Below, piece after piece: positions 1-8,686 of a DNA stretch of 64,000 nt. The first letter of the stretch is position 1, and every line of letters starts with the position of its first letter. The position numbers were made by a program, and so were the translations under genes. The DNA lies in contig NZ_CADDWJ010000002.1 in NCBI RefSeq assembly GCF_902809855.1, forward strand, positions 744,001 to 808,000, read 5' to 3'. The notes beneath the pieces are model-generated. The model did no database searches. It saw only the letters and a program-made list of their open reading frames with translations, and was not told where the DNA came from. The DNA comes from Acinetobacter sp. Marseille-Q1618. GTDB lineage: Bacteria; Pseudomonadota; Gammaproteobacteria; Pseudomonadales; Moraxellaceae.

Positions 1-554
1 TAACCTGTTGGACCTAGAACCACGATATTATGGTTTGCTAAATGACGTTGAATTGCTTCCGTGTCGATGCTACGCACTTCGCCTGTAAGTTGAAAATCCA
101 CCCCATCACGAATGCCATAGGGTTTTGCGGTGACAAAATTACCAGAGACTACATCGATCCGTGCGCCAAACATGGGTGAGTTAGCCAATCCCATCGACAA
201 CAATGCTTCGATTTGCAAGCGAATAGAACCAACTGCATTCATTACAGAGGCTAACGATTCACGTGTGGTTACACGGCGATTGAGATGAATCGGGCTTTGA
301 ATACCTTTTTCTTGTAAATTTTGTGTGATTTGTGGGCGTGCGCCATGCACTAAAATTAAACGAATTCCGAGTGAGTGCAGAAGGGCAATATCATGAATAA
401 TATGTTGGAAATTTTCATGTTGAACTGCTTCACCACCAAACATCAGCACAAAAGTTTTACCACGATGAGCATTGATATAGGGCGCTGAATGGCGAAACCA
501 ATGCACATATTGTGGTGTTGTGCCGTGAGTGATTTCAGAATGTTCAGGTTGCAT
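1..554 (-). CDS. argA: N-acetylglutamate synthase ArgA, 5' part (cut by window start)
   Basis: This is the first enzyme of arginine biosynthesis, which acetylates glutamate with acetyl-CoA in the cytoplasm. About 184 N-terminal residues are visible, all in the amino-acid-kinase-like domain. The nucleotide-fold segment LILVHGARPQI and the upstream FGGEAV stretch can be read. The C-terminal GNAT domain that carries catalysis lies outside the window. The start is the ATG at 554, preceded at short spacing by AGG. Two hairpins separate it from the rcnB-like genes upstream, so it probably has its own promoter. The long N-terminal kinase-like domain argues for ArgA rather than a short stand-alone acetyltransferase. 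Confidence 0.9.
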   Translation of the reverse strand, partial: MQPEHSEITHGTTPQYVHWFRHSAPYINAHRGKTFVLMFGGEAVQHENFQHIIHDIALLHSLGIRLILVHGARPQITQNLQEKGIQSPIHLNRRVTTRESLASVMNAVGSIRLQIEALLSMGLANSPMFGARIDVVSGNFVTAKPYGIRDGVDFQLTGEVRSIDTEAIQRHLANHNIVVLGPTG

Positions 555-624
555 GTTGCCTATCTCAATGTGTCATGTTCAATCGACAATTCTAAACAAA
601 AAATGCAGGCTCGGCATAGCCTGA

Positions 625-666
625 TAAAAAAACACCTTATGTTCTTTGGGAAAAACATAAGGTGTT
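625..666 (-). terminator. Intrinsic terminator between rcnB-like gene and argA
   Basis: Arms AACACCTTATG and CATAAGGTGTT form an 11-bp perfect stem. Read on the minus strand it is followed by a run of seven T. It lies between the terminator at 742-763 and the argA start, so a short transcript could end here. Confidence 0.7.
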
Positions 667-741
667 GGGAGAGTATTTTAAATTAGCGGATAAGTTTGAC
701 AGTTTTGTGATCTGTGACTTTTAAGACTCTCTATGTGTAAC

Positions 742-763
742 AAAGCCCAAATAATTGGGCTTT
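742..763 (-). terminator. Terminator after first rcnB-like gene
   Basis: AAAGCCCAA and TTGGGCTTT form a 9-bp stem with a 4-base loop about 30 bases after the stop of the 792-1166 gene. The T-rich tail on the minus strand is short. Confidence 0.7.
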
Positions 764-791
764 ACTTGATGTAATTTTGATAATACGCAGA

Positions 792-1166
792 TTAGCCAAT
801 AATACGAATAATACGGTTATTGCGCTCATTCACTAATACATAATCACCATTCACTTTGTACCATTGTTGATATTTGCCTGGTTTAGACAAATGGCGATAG
901 TTTTTATAATTTACTTGATAACGTGATGAGCTGAACTGGCTTGGTAAATACTGCCCTGAGCGCCATTCACGACTTGGATTTACGCGTTGATTACGCTCAT
1001 AGCGATCATGGTGGTTGTTTTGATTCCAACGGTGATCATGTTTTTGATCCCATTTTGCTTGCTGGGCATAGCGATAATTGTTTTGATGGTCATGGGGTGC
1101 AGCAATTGCTGAGGTCGCAATCAAGGCACTGATCGATAAAGCGATGCTGGTAAATACTTTGTTCAT
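792..1166 (-). CDS. RcnB-family periplasmic protein
   Basis: This 124-residue protein has a cleavable signal peptide (MNKVFTSIALSISALIATSAIAA) and a His/Asn/Arg-rich middle. The C-terminus carries the RcnB-type pattern: a PSQF/YQVNYK stretch, then QQWYKVNGDYVLV and a final IIRIIG strand. RcnB of E. coli is a periplasmic protein that affects Ni/Co efflux; the function here is not shown. The start at 1166 is preferred over the in-frame upstream ATG at 1178 because GGAG sits six bases before it. A paralogue lies directly upstream at 1406-1792. Confidence 0.75.
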   Translation of the reverse strand: MNKVFTSIALSISALIATSAIAAPHDHQNNYRYAQQAKWDQKHDHRWNQNNHHDRYERNQRVNPSREWRSGQYLPSQFSSSRYQVNYKNYRHLSKPGKYQQWYKVNGDYVLVNERNNRIIRIIG

Positions 1167-1354
1167 GAGATACTCCATTTCATTTAGATTTATTTCGATG
1201 AAATAAAAGTACGAAAAAATTGGAGATAAATGGTGAGGGAGATTTAGTTGAATTGTGAAATGTATGAAGATTTGATGAAGAGTATGATTGTGCTTGCGTA
1301 GATCTTAAGTTAATCCATCCAAAATAATTTTGGGTGTGTTATTTAGGACTCTCA

Positions 1355-1386
1355 AAAAACAAAAAAGCCCAAGCATAGACTTGAGC
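1355..1386 (-). terminator. Terminator after second rcnB-like gene
   Basis: GCTCAAG and CTTGGGC pair around a 6-base loop on the minus strand, followed by T6-G-T6. It separates the two rcnB-like genes into different transcripts. Confidence 0.75.
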
Positions 1387-1405
1387 AAAAGAGTAAAAAT
1401 AACAA

Positions 1406-1792
1406 CTACATACCACGAATACCGACAATATTATTATTCTCAGAATCGACTAAAATATAATCATTGTTAACCTTATACCATTGTTGATTACGAGAAGGCT
1501 TTGGAAGGTTATTGTCTTTATAATCGACTTTATAACTATTACCACGATAATGCTGCGGCATCACATAACCTGTTTGCCATTTATGCTGTTGTAAACGACG
1601 AACACCTCGTTCTTCACGTTCACGACGTTGTTCTCTGACTTGGTCTTCATCCTGTTGAAAATCACGAAATCCTTTTTTATGACCTTGACCACGTTGTTCA
1701 TAACCATCACGATGTGGACCTGCATGCGTCATTGTCGTTGTTGTAGCCAAAACACTGAAAGAAATTGCTAATGCAGTCAACATCTTTTTCAT
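1406..1792 (-). CDS. RcnB-family periplasmic protein (paralogue)
   Basis: This 128-residue protein has a signal peptide ending near THAGPH and a highly charged middle rich in Arg, Glu and Gln. Its C-terminus is clearly homologous to that of the gene at 792-1166 (YKVDYK, then QQWYKVNNDYILVD and a closing NNIVGIRGM). AGAGGG lies six bases before the ATG. The two copies differ strongly in the middle: the downstream one is His/Asn-rich and this one is Arg/Glu-rich, so their ligands may differ. A link to metal homeostasis is family knowledge only. Confidence 0.75.
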   Translation of the reverse strand: MKKMLTALAISFSVLATTTTMTHAGPHRDGYEQRGQGHKKGFRDFQQDEDQVREQRREREERGVRRLQQHKWQTGYVMPQHYRGNSYKVDYKDNNLPKPSRNQQWYKVNNDYILVDSENNNIVGIRGM

Positions 1793-2062
1793 GATAAGCC
1801 CTCTTGAATATCGTTATTTTTACTCTGATTACTCTACAAGAAAATTGAAGAGAAACTGTGAAGAAAAATTGACTATTCCTTTAAAAATACAGAGATAATA
1901 AGAACAAATAAGATTATTTCCGAGCATCATATAATAAAAAGACGGCTTACGCCTATGTTCAATCCTGTTTTTAGTCGACAAGTTTTAAAAAAATATGTCG
2001 AGTGTATCTATAACAGATCAAACAAAATAGATTTTAGGCTTCAAATGTTAGATAACATATTT

Positions 2063-2218
2063 TTAATACCATTGTGCTGACATATCTTCTAAACATTGTA
2101 CTGCTTCAATCACCAGCGCGGCTTGCTCAGCATCATCCAAAGCCAAAATGAGATGACAAGGAAGCTGAAATTGTTCGATACGTTGGATTAATTCTACTTT
2201 ACGTTTTTGATCTGCCAT
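2063..2218 (-). CDS. Small hypothetical protein, 51 residues
   Basis: The ORF begins MADQKRKVELIQRIEQF and ends SAQWY. It has no signal peptide or membrane segment, and its charged and hydrophobic residues are spaced as in two short helices. GAGG lies at a suitable distance before the ATG, and codon use resembles neighbouring genes. It stands alone, with about 270 bases before the rcnB-like gene and about 170 after the yciK stop. I do not recognise the family. Confidence 0.55.
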   Translation of the reverse strand: MADQKRKVELIQRIEQFQLPCHLILALDDAEQAALVIEAVQCLEDMSAQWY

Positions 2219-2323
2219 AAGATGACCTCATCTCTAAATATTTAAAAGATGATTGATGATAAGAACATTTGATTAATTTGAAAAACCGAATAATTTTATA
2301 TTTATGATTGGGAAAATAGATTT

Positions 2324-2362
2324 TAAATAAAAACACCCACCATTTCTAAAATAGCGAGTGTT
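2324..2362 (-). terminator. Probable terminator of the ubiG-mupP-yciK operon
   Basis: AACACTCGC pairs imperfectly with GGTGGGTGTT on the minus strand, followed by a T-rich tract (TTTTTATTT), 25 bases after the yciK stop. The stem contains G-U pairs. Confidence 0.45.
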
Positions 2363-2386
2363 CGGATGATTTAAAAGAATTGGCTT

Positions 2387-3133
2387 TTAATCTTGTGCAT
2401 CAATACTTTGACCATTCATATGAATACTGTCTTCACCCATCAAATATAAATAAGCCGGCATGATGTTTTCAGGTGTTGGTAAAGTTTTCGGATCTTCTGC
2501 TGGGTAGGCTTTGGCACGCATTGCTGTCCGTGTGCCACCTGGATTAATACAATTAAAACGAATATTTGGATAAGTGCGTTCTTTTGCAAAAATTTGGCTG
2601 ACAGCCTCAATGGCAATTTTTGAGACAGAATAAGCACCCCATTCAGCACGTGCTTCACGTCCCACACCAGAACTTGCAAAAACGACAGAGGCATTTTCAG
2701 ATTTTTCTAAAAGCGGCATTAATTCTTGGGTCAAAATAAAAGGCGCACGTAAATTCACAGCCATCACATCATCCCAAACTTCTTCTGGATAATGCGCCAG
2801 TTGTACACGTTCGCCTAAAATACCAGCATTATGCAAAATACCATCTAAACGACCAAACTGTTGCTCTAAGGTCTGTACCAGCAGTTCATAATCTCGAGGT
2901 GATGCGGTCGAGAGCTGTAAAGGTAAAATTGCAGGTTGTGGCGCGCCTAAAGATTCGATTTCATCATAAATCACTTCGAGTTTGTTGAGCGTGCGACCAT
3001 GTAAAACCACGGTTGCCCCATGTAGGGCATAACTCAGTGCTGCGGCACGTCCAATACCGTCTCCCGCACCCGTAATCAGAATAATTTTATCCTTGAGTAA
3101 ATCTGGGCGAGGTTGATATTCAGAATATTTCAT
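2387..3133 (-). CDS. yciK: YciK-type short-chain dehydrogenase/reductase
   Basis: This 248-residue SDR oxidoreductase has an N-terminal nucleotide-binding motif TGAGDGIG (about residues 21-28), a conserved HNAG segment, the catalytic Ser in FASSGVG and the YSVSK catalytic pair. The N-terminal extension (residues 1-14) and the TPENIMPAYLYLMG tail fit the YciK subgroup. The substrate is unknown. It is the last gene of a three-gene cluster with ubiG and mupP, the same order I know from Pseudomonas. The gap to mupP is 30 bases. Confidence 0.85.
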   Translation of the reverse strand: MKYSEYQPRPDLLKDKIILITGAGDGIGRAAALSYALHGATVVLHGRTLNKLEVIYDEIESLGAPQPAILPLQLSTASPRDYELLVQTLEQQFGRLDGILHNAGILGERVQLAHYPEEVWDDVMAVNLRAPFILTQELMPLLEKSENASVVFASSGVGREARAEWGAYSVSKIAIEAVSQIFAKERTYPNIRFNCINPGGTRTAMRAKAYPAEDPKTLPTPENIMPAYLYLMGEDSIHMNGQSIDAQD

Positions 3134-3163
3134 GGGAGACCTCCTATAGTTGTTATGCTGTCA

Positions 3164-3853
3164 TTATATTTTTGCATTCCGTTCGATACCTACTAAGGTA
3201 TTGATGGCATGATGTAGCTCAGTGACATTATTGACAATATCATCAGCGTGCCATGCATTTAAATCGTCTTTATGTTGCAAAGGTAAATACCCATAAGCCG
3301 CTAAAATGGTGTACATCTGGGCATTACGACCTGCATCAATATCTCGTGGATGATCACCTACATAAATAATCTGTTTCGCATCAATCTTCAAGTGCTTTGC
3401 AGCTAAATACATCGGCTCTGGATCAGGTTTGGTATGTTTGACATCTTCAGGACATACCAACACTGCACAACGCTCAGTTAAATTTAAAGCTTTTAGCAAT
3501 GTTTCACTGAGCCAACGCGGTTTATTGGTGACAATACCCCACGGAATTTGATGTTGCTCCAAATCCTCTAACAACGGATACATGCCTGCAAATAAGTCAG
3601 TATCTACTGCAATATCTGCGCCATAAATATCTAAAAAGCGTTGACGATGAGCTAAAAATACAGGGTCATCCACTTCTAGTTCAGGATAAACCAGTTTCAC
3701 CATTGCTCGTGCGCCTTCAGACACTTGCGTGCGGATCAAGGCAGCATCAGCAATCTCACAGCCTTTTTCATAACACATATTTTGAATAATGCGAATAAAA
3801 TCGGCTGCGGTATCAATCAAAGTTCCATCTAGGTCAAACAGTACTGCTTTCAT
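3164..3853 (-). CDS. mupP: N-acetylmuramic acid 6-phosphate phosphatase MupP (HAD superfamily)
   Basis: This 229-residue HAD-family phosphatase has motif [10 protein letters not shown] (D7 and D9), motif II in IVTNKP, the Lys in KPDPEP and motif [13 protein letters not shown]. The sequence alone would fit phosphoglycolate phosphatase. The position between ubiG and yciK matches mupP of Pseudomonas putida, whose product dephosphorylates MurNAc-6-P in the AnmK/AmgK/MurU cell-wall recycling route. The ATG overlaps the ubiG stop (ATGA), so the genes are probably translationally coupled. The substrate assignment rests on synteny. Confidence 0.8.
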   Translation of the reverse strand: MKAVLFDLDGTLIDTAADFIRIIQNMCYEKGCEIADAALIRTQVSEGARAMVKLVYPELEVDDPVFLAHRQRFLDIYGADIAVDTDLFAGMYPLLEDLEQHQIPWGIVTNKPRWLSETLLKALNLTERCAVLVCPEDVKHTKPDPEPMYLAAKHLKIDAKQIIYVGDHPRDIDAGRNAQMYTILAAYGYLPLQHKDDLNAWHADDIVNNVTELHHAINTLVGIERNAKI

Positions 3854-4566
3854 TGAGCAGACTCATTGATCGTATACACCATATAGTTGACATCCACATT
3901 TGGTGCTAACCAATAATGTTTGGTCAATGGGTTGTAGTGTAAACCTGTCATATCTTTGAGTTGTAAACCTGCATCACGGATGTCATGTGCAAGCTCAGAA
4001 GGCTTAATGAATTTATGATAATCATGTGTGCCACGTTTAAGTAAACGTAAAACATACTCTGCACCAACAATGGCAAATAAATAAGATTTTGGATTACGGT
4101 TAATGGTCGAGAAGAACACATGACCATTCGGTTTGACCAGTTTTTGACATGCTTGAATGATCGATGCTGGATCAGGCACATGCTCCAACATTTCCATACA
4201 AGTCACGATGTCATATTGACCTGCTTGTTCTTCAGCGAGTTGTTCTACAGGGATTTGGCGATATTCGATATTCTGTACATTTTCTTGTTCTGCGTGTAAA
4301 CGAGCGACATTCAAAGGCGCAGCGCCCATATCGATACCAAGTACATCTGCACCACGACGTGCCATGCTTTCAGCCAAAATACCACCGCCACAGCCGACAT
4401 CAAGAATTTTTTTACCTGTTAAACCGCCCGCATGTTCATCAATCCAGTTTAAACGCAGTGGATTAATTTGGTGTAATGGGCGGAACTCTGCGTGCTGATC
4501 CCACCATAAGGCTGCAAGTGCTTCGAATTTTGCAATTTCTTGTGGATCAACATTGAGTTGCGACAT
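3850..4566 (-). CDS. ubiG: UbiG, ubiquinone biosynthesis O-methyltransferase
   Basis: UbiG performs both O-methylations in ubiquinone biosynthesis using S-adenosylmethionine. The protein has 238 residues, with the SAM-binding motif [11 protein letters not shown] near residue 60 and the family segments EMLEHVPDP and [10 protein letters not shown]. The ATG at 4566 is preferred to an in-frame GTG at 4575 because AGAGG lies eight bases upstream of it. It is the first gene of ubiG-mupP-yciK and is divergent from dsbA. Confidence 0.93.
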   Translation of the reverse strand: MSQLNVDPQEIAKFEALAALWWDQHAEFRPLHQINPLRLNWIDEHAGGLTGKKILDVGCGGGILAESMARRGADVLGIDMGAAPLNVARLHAEQENVQNIEYRQIPVEQLAEEQAGQYDIVTCMEMLEHVPDPASIIQACQKLVKPNGHVFFSTINRNPKSYLFAIVGAEYVLRLLKRGTHDYHKFIKPSELAHDIRDAGLQLKDMTGLHYNPLTKHYWLAPNVDVNYMVYTINESAQ

Positions 4567-4750
4567 GGGAGCCACCTCTGGGTCATTTGTTTTAATAAAA
4601 AATTAAGTTTAACTATGCTAGTGTACCCATAATTCTGAAAAAAGCGATGAATCGTGTAAAAAAGTTCACAGAAGGAAAACGATTTTCCCATATTTGTTTT
4701 ATAGTTACTGCATAAGCTAGACAAAATGATATTAGAGGACAAAAACTGAA

Positions 4751-5359
4751 ATGAAAAAGTTAATTTTAAGTAGTATGACGACCATGCTGATGGCATTTTC
4801 TGTAAATGCTATGGCGGCCGATTTTGTTGCTGGAAAAGATTATACCGTGGTGCAAAATCCTGGCAAAGTCGATGTGCCTGGCAAAATCGAAGTGCGTGAA
4901 TTCTTTTGGTACGGTTGCCCACACTGCTTTAAATTAGAACCATATATGCAAGCATGGCTGAAAAAAATTCCTAAAGATGTAAACTTTGTGCGTACACCTG
5001 CTTCTATGAATCCACTTTGGGAACAAGGCGCTCGTGCATACTTTGTTTCTGAAGCACTTGGCGTGCGTAAACGTACCCATTTACCATTATTCCATGCCAA
5101 TGGTACGGGTCAGCAAATTCTACAAAAAGATCAATTTGCTAAGTTCTTTACCAAATATGGTATTCCTGAAGCGAAATTTAACAGCACTTATAATTCATTT
5201 GCGATCACTGCCAAAGTATCACAAGCGAACAAACTGGCGCAGCAATATCAGCTTAGCGGTGTCCCAGCAGTCGTAGTGAATGGTAAATATGTGGTACAAG
5301 GTGAAGACCAAAAAGTCGTGCAAGTGGTTGAATACTTAATCAATAAAGAACGTAAATAA
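4751..5359 (+). CDS. dsbA: DsbA, periplasmic thiol:disulfide oxidoreductase
   Basis: DsbA introduces disulfide bonds into exported proteins. This 202-residue precursor has a signal peptide of about 22 residues, the active-site motif CPHC at residues 56-59 within a thioredoxin fold (FFWYGCPHCF), and the cis-proline loop SGVPAVVVNG near the C-terminus. RAGGAC-type Shine-Dalgarno sequence precedes the ATG. The gene is monocistronic, divergent from ubiG and followed by a strong terminator. Confidence 0.95.
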   Translation: MKKLILSSMTTMLMAFSVNAMAADFVAGKDYTVVQNPGKVDVPGKIEVREFFWYGCPHCFKLEPYMQAWLKKIPKDVNFVRTPASMNPLWEQGARAYFVSEALGVRKRTHLPLFHANGTGQQILQKDQFAKFFTKYGIPEAKFNSTYNSFAITAKVSQANKLAQQYQLSGVPAVVVNGKYVVQGEDQKVVQVVEYLINKERK

Positions 5360-5373
5360 GGGTTTAAAAAACC

Positions 5374-5404
5374 AATAAACCCGCAACAAGCGGGTTTATT
5401 TTTA
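5374..5404 (+). terminator. dsbA terminator
   Basis: AATAAACCCGC and a GCGGGTTTATT arm form a long stem with a small loop, followed by T-rich sequence. It could work in both directions for dsbA and the converging regulator gene. Confidence 0.85.
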
Positions 5405-5428
5405 TGATTGGGAAATTGAAGCTTCGCA

Positions 5429-6076
5429 TTAGCTCCTTTTAGCGCTTTCCCAATTTAAAATACCTCTAAAAATAAAGCGGATTTGAGTCACAGACTGCTT
5501 CTTAAACACCATTTTTTGTAATTCCAACTCAATTCCAGAATATTGTCGACTTAAGCTGAGCCATGACATTGCCCATGTAAAAGAAGAGTTGATCAGTAAA
5601 CTGGTGAAAACATGTAGGTCATCTTCGTTTTGGAAATGTTCAAAAATTTCTAATTTTTTTAAATTGCTGCTGAGGTCATCATTGAGATAATGAATTTCTC
5701 GCTCAATCGCATGTCGTACAGCCTCTGAACCGCCCCAACGTTCTGCAATCATAAAAATCCACTGTTGCGGATGTTGTTCAACCGCTTCAAAAAATAAATC
5801 CATCGTGGTTTGGGTTTTAGCTTCAGGCAAAGCCAAACCTTGGGCAAGTTGATGCAAAACATTTTTTAAATACAACGCCACTTGGTCGACCAACTCTTTG
5901 CCTAGTTCTTCCATGTCTTGGAAATGTCGATAAAACGCTGTAGGCACTAAACCCACTTCACGTGCTACTTCACGCAAGCTGATACTCGCAAATGAACGAC
6001 CTGATGTGCTTAAGCTAAGCGCAGCATCAAGTAAAGCCTGACGACTTTGCTGTTTGCGTTCATCCCGAATTGACAT
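5429..6076 (-). CDS. TetR-family regulator, DesT/FabR-like
   Basis: This 215-residue protein has an N-terminal TetR helix-turn-helix (ISLREVAREVGLVPTAFYRHF, about residues 27-47) and a variable ligand-binding C-terminal domain. It is transcribed divergently from an oxidoreductase and acyl desaturase pair. The same triad in Pseudomonas is DesT with its desCB targets, where DesT senses the saturation state of acyl-CoA. A matching palindrome lies between the genes (6143-6164). The start at 6076 is preferred to the ATG at 6115 because GGTGAA sits just upstream and the HTH is then near the terminus. Confidence 0.82.
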   Translation of the reverse strand: MSIRDERKQQSRQALLDAALSLSTSGRSFASISLREVAREVGLVPTAFYRHFQDMEELGKELVDQVALYLKNVLHQLAQGLALPEAKTQTTMDLFFEAVEQHPQQWIFMIAERWGGSEAVRHAIEREIHYLNDDLSSNLKKLEIFEHFQNEDDLHVFTSLLINSSFTWAMSWLSLSRQYSGIELELQKMVFKKQSVTQIRFIFRGILNWESAKRS

Positions 6077-6142
6077 TGTTTCACCTTCATTTTTGCGATG
6101 ACAAGAGTTTAGCAAATAAAGCTACAAATTAAACGACGAATG

Positions 6143-6164
6143 TCAGTGAACAGGTGTTGACTGA
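6143..6164. promoter_or_regulatory. DesT-type operator overlapping a -35 element
   Basis: Arms TCAGTGAACA and TGTTGACTGA flank a GG centre; nine of ten positions are inverted-repeat matches. The core AGTGAAC...GTTGACT is the pattern I recall for the Pseudomonas DesT site. TTGACT at 6157-6162 inside the right arm, with TATAGT at 6178-6183, could be the reductase promoter (15-base spacer). Bound repressor would then cover the -35 box. Confidence 0.6.
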
Positions 6165-6190
6165 ATTTAAAAATAAGTATAGTTTACGAC

Positions 6191-6217
6191 TGTTCACTAA
6201 AAGAACGTATGTTCACT
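6191..6217. promoter_or_regulatory. Secondary half-sites for the TetR regulator
   Basis: TGTTCACT occurs at 6191-6198. A second imperfect palindrome, GAAC-GTAT-GTTC, with the extension GTTCACT, occurs at about 6203-6217. Both resemble the right arm of the main operator and lie just downstream of the putative -10. Confidence 0.35.
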
Positions 6218-6249
6218 CAATAAATAGCCAGCATAAAGAGGAACGCAAC

Positions 6250-7287
6250 ATGAGTAAACCAATAGCAATGCAAGCGATGTCATATCAACCTGAATGGGTG
6301 CGTGAAGATTTCGTTGATTTTATCGCAGCAAAGATCAATCCGCTTTGGGCGTGGAAAAAAGTCAAAGCTTCCATCGTCAAAACTCGGGCACTTAGTCCTG
6401 ATTTTTATCAAATTGAGCTACGTCCAAACCGTAATTTTAAATATCAACAATTACAAGCAGGGCAAAGTGTTTTAGTCACAGTGGTGATTGAAGGTGTACG
6501 TCAGCAACGTCATTATTCCATCGTCAAAATTTTAGCCAATGGTGACATTATTTTGGCAGTGAAACGTCAAGGAAAAGTGTCCAAAGCGCTTTCTGAGCTT
6601 GCATTTGGCAGCATTGTAGAAATTTCACAAGCACAAGGTGAATTCACGCTAAGCCAAGATCATACCGCATTATTATTGATTGCTTCAGGCAGTGGTATTA
6701 GCGCAATTTATTCACTCTTACAGGTCGCTTTAAAGCAGTCAAAGTGTGAAATTTCGATGTTGTATTTTAGTCGAGATGAGGCATTTCATTCAGAATTACA
6801 ACAACTGGCGACACAATATCCCCAGCTCAGCTATCAACATTTTAATACCTTAAAAACCCAACAACATTTAAATGTTGAACTGCTTGAACAATACGTTGCT
6901 GATTTTAAACAGCGTCAAACCTATGCTTGTGGTGCAAACAGTATGATGCAAAGTCTTCAGCAGATTTATACTGATTTAAAAATACAAAATCAGCTCAAAC
7001 AAGAATATTTTCAAGTGCTTGCAGATGAAAGCTTAGCCGAACAATCCGTGACTTTCTTGCGCTCACAACAACAATTTTTAGCCAAAACCAATCTACTTGA
7101 AAGTGCTGAACAAGCAGGCTTAAAACCTACACATGGTTGCCGCATGGGGATGTGTAATACCTGTACCTGTACCAAAGTCAGTGGTTCAACGAAAAATATG
7201 CTCACAGGTGAAATCGACCATGCTGCCAATACCCAAATCAAGTTGTGTATTAGCCAAGCACTGAGTCCAGTGGTCATTAACCTTTAA
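6250..7287 (+). CDS. Ferredoxin reductase (FAD/NADPH, 2Fe-2S) partner of the acyl desaturase
   Basis: This 345-residue protein supplies electrons to the desaturase encoded next to it. An FAD-binding barrel contains the RQQRHYSIV motif, a NAD(P)-binding domain contains LLLIASGSGISAIYSLL, and a C-terminal plant-type 2Fe-2S ferredoxin domain has cysteines in HGCRMGMCNTCTC and a distant KLCIS. It corresponds to DesC of Pseudomonas. The ATG at 6250, with GAGG upstream, is preferred to an in-frame ATG at 6154 because that one lies inside the operator. The desaturase gene follows after 39 bases. Confidence 0.85.
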   Translation: MSKPIAMQAMSYQPEWVREDFVDFIAAKINPLWAWKKVKASIVKTRALSPDFYQIELRPNRNFKYQQLQAGQSVLVTVVIEGVRQQRHYSIVKILANGDIILAVKRQGKVSKALSELAFGSIVEISQAQGEFTLSQDHTALLLIASGSGISAIYSLLQVALKQSKCEISMLYFSRDEAFHSELQQLATQYPQLSYQHFNTLKTQQHLNVELLEQYVADFKQRQTYACGANSMMQSLQQIYTDLKIQNQLKQEYFQVLADESLAEQSVTFLRSQQQFLAKTNLLESAEQAGLKPTHGCRMGMCNTCTCTKVSGSTKNMLTGEIDHAANTQIKLCISQALSPVVINL

Positions 7288-7326
7288 TCAATTTATCGCA
7301 GTATTTAAAAAATCGGGAGAAAAACA

Positions 7327-8469
7327 ATGAATATGTCCGTAAATTTTGAAAATTCCTCTAAATCTAAACACTTAAACCCTGAACAAATCATTGAGTTTGG
7401 TCAACGTGTCGATGAGATTCGCCGTGAAGTGATGGATAGTTTAGGTGAACAAGATGCGCAATATATTTATAAAATCCGTAATTTTGTCCGTTATAGTGAA
7501 ATTGCTTCACGTGGCATGTTGATGTTTGCAGGTTGGTTACCCCCTGTGTGGGTAATTGGCACAGGCTTATTGGGTATTTCCAAAATCGTGGAAAATATGG
7601 AGCTTGGTCATAACGTGATGCATGGTCAGTTTGATTGGCTCAATGATCCAAGTTTGAATGGTGCAAATTATGACTGGGACACCATGGCGACAGGGGATGA
7701 CTGGAAATATACGCATAATTATGTGCATCACACCTATACCAATATTGTCGGTATGGATCATGATGTGGGTTATGGTTTACTGCGTGTGAGTGAGTCGCAA
7801 AAATGGGAACCACGCTTTTTATTTAATATTCCTTTAGCGATTCAACTCATGGTGTTTTTTGAGTGGTATGTGGGGGTGCAAAATCTGCATTTGGAAGATG
7901 TTTTGGTTTATAAGACCAAGACTTGGAAGCAAGTGTGGGCGGATGCTGCAAAATTTCGCAAAAAAGCTCGCCGTCAAATTTTAAAAGATTATGTGTTTTT
8001 TCCTGTAATTGCGGGACCAAATGCAATTCCAGTTTTTGCAGGAAATGTAGTCGCAAATATCATCCGCAGTTTATGGGCATCAGCAGTGATTTTTAATGGG
8101 CATTTTACTGAAGATGCAGAAACATTTGAGTCTGATAATACTGAAAATGAAACACGTGCCGAGTGGTATTTACGTCAGATTCGTGGTTCAAGTAATTTTA
8201 GCGGGGCAGAGTGGTTACATATTTTAAGTGGGAATTTGAGTCATCAAATTGAGCATCATTTATTCCCTGATATGCCTGCCAACCGTTATGTGGAAGTTGC
8301 ACCGAAGATCAAGGCTTTATGTGCTGAATATGGTATTCACTATAATGAAGCAAATTTCTTTCAGCAGTTTTGGAGTGTTTGGATGCGTTTAGCCAAGTGT
8401 TCTTTGCCAAATAATATGACGACTAAAATTACACAGTCTTTTGCGAAGGTGAAGGGTATTTTTGCTTAG
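7327..8469 (+). CDS. Membrane acyl-CoA/fatty acid desaturase (DesB-like)
   Basis: This 380-residue membrane di-iron desaturase inserts a double bond into acyl chains. The three histidine boxes are visible: HNVMHG (residue about 95), HNYVHHTYTN (about 130) and HQIEHHLFPD (about 307). Hydrophobic segments lie between them. It is co-transcribed with the reductase and probably repressed by the divergent TetR protein, so membrane fluidity control is the likely role. GGGAGA precedes the ATG. A degenerate copy of its 3' end lies at 9315-9577. Confidence 0.9.
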   Translation: MNMSVNFENSSKSKHLNPEQIIEFGQRVDEIRREVMDSLGEQDAQYIYKIRNFVRYSEIASRGMLMFAGWLPPVWVIGTGLLGISKIVENMELGHNVMHGQFDWLNDPSLNGANYDWDTMATGDDWKYTHNYVHHTYTNIVGMDHDVGYGLLRVSESQKWEPRFLFNIPLAIQLMVFFEWYVGVQNLHLEDVLVYKTKTWKQVWADAAKFRKKARRQILKDYVFFPVIAGPNAIPVFAGNVVANIIRSLWASAVIFNGHFTEDAETFESDNTENETRAEWYLRQIRGSSNFSGAEWLHILSGNLSHQIEHHLFPDMPANRYVEVAPKIKALCAEYGIHYNEANFFQQFWSVWMRLAKCSLPNNMTTKITQSFAKVKGIFA

Positions 8470-8532
8470 TTTCGCTTAAGAATACTTTGAAAATTTAAGT
8501 TACAAATATGCGTGGAACGTGAAAAAGATAGG

Positions 8533-8564
8533 AAAAAGCCTAGTTTAACTAAACTGGGCTTTTT
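8533..8564 (+). terminator. Desaturase operon terminator
   Basis: An AAAAAGCC-AGTTTA arm pairs with TAAACT-GGGCTTTTT, with one bulge per arm and a small loop, followed by T-rich sequence. It lies 64 bases after the desaturase stop. Confidence 0.75.
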
Positions 8565-8686
8565 ATAGGGTCTCAATATATTGATTGATTTAAATTTATG
8601 CTATTTATTTCACATACATGCGTCAGAACCCAATTTAGAATGTCACCTAATGCTTTAATAGCTTTAACATTTGTCTAAACGAAACA

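Noticed and set aside
941..1132. Plus-strand ORF over the rcnB-like gene
   Set aside because: It is a mirror of the His/Asn-rich coding strand, with no start signal.
4164..4466. Plus-strand ORF inside ubiG
   Set aside because: It is antisense to the SAM-binding domain coding sequence and has no ribosome-binding site.
5034..5276. Alternative-frame ORF inside dsbA
   Set aside because: The DsbA frame carries the signal peptide and CPHC motif; the other frame has no recognisable content.
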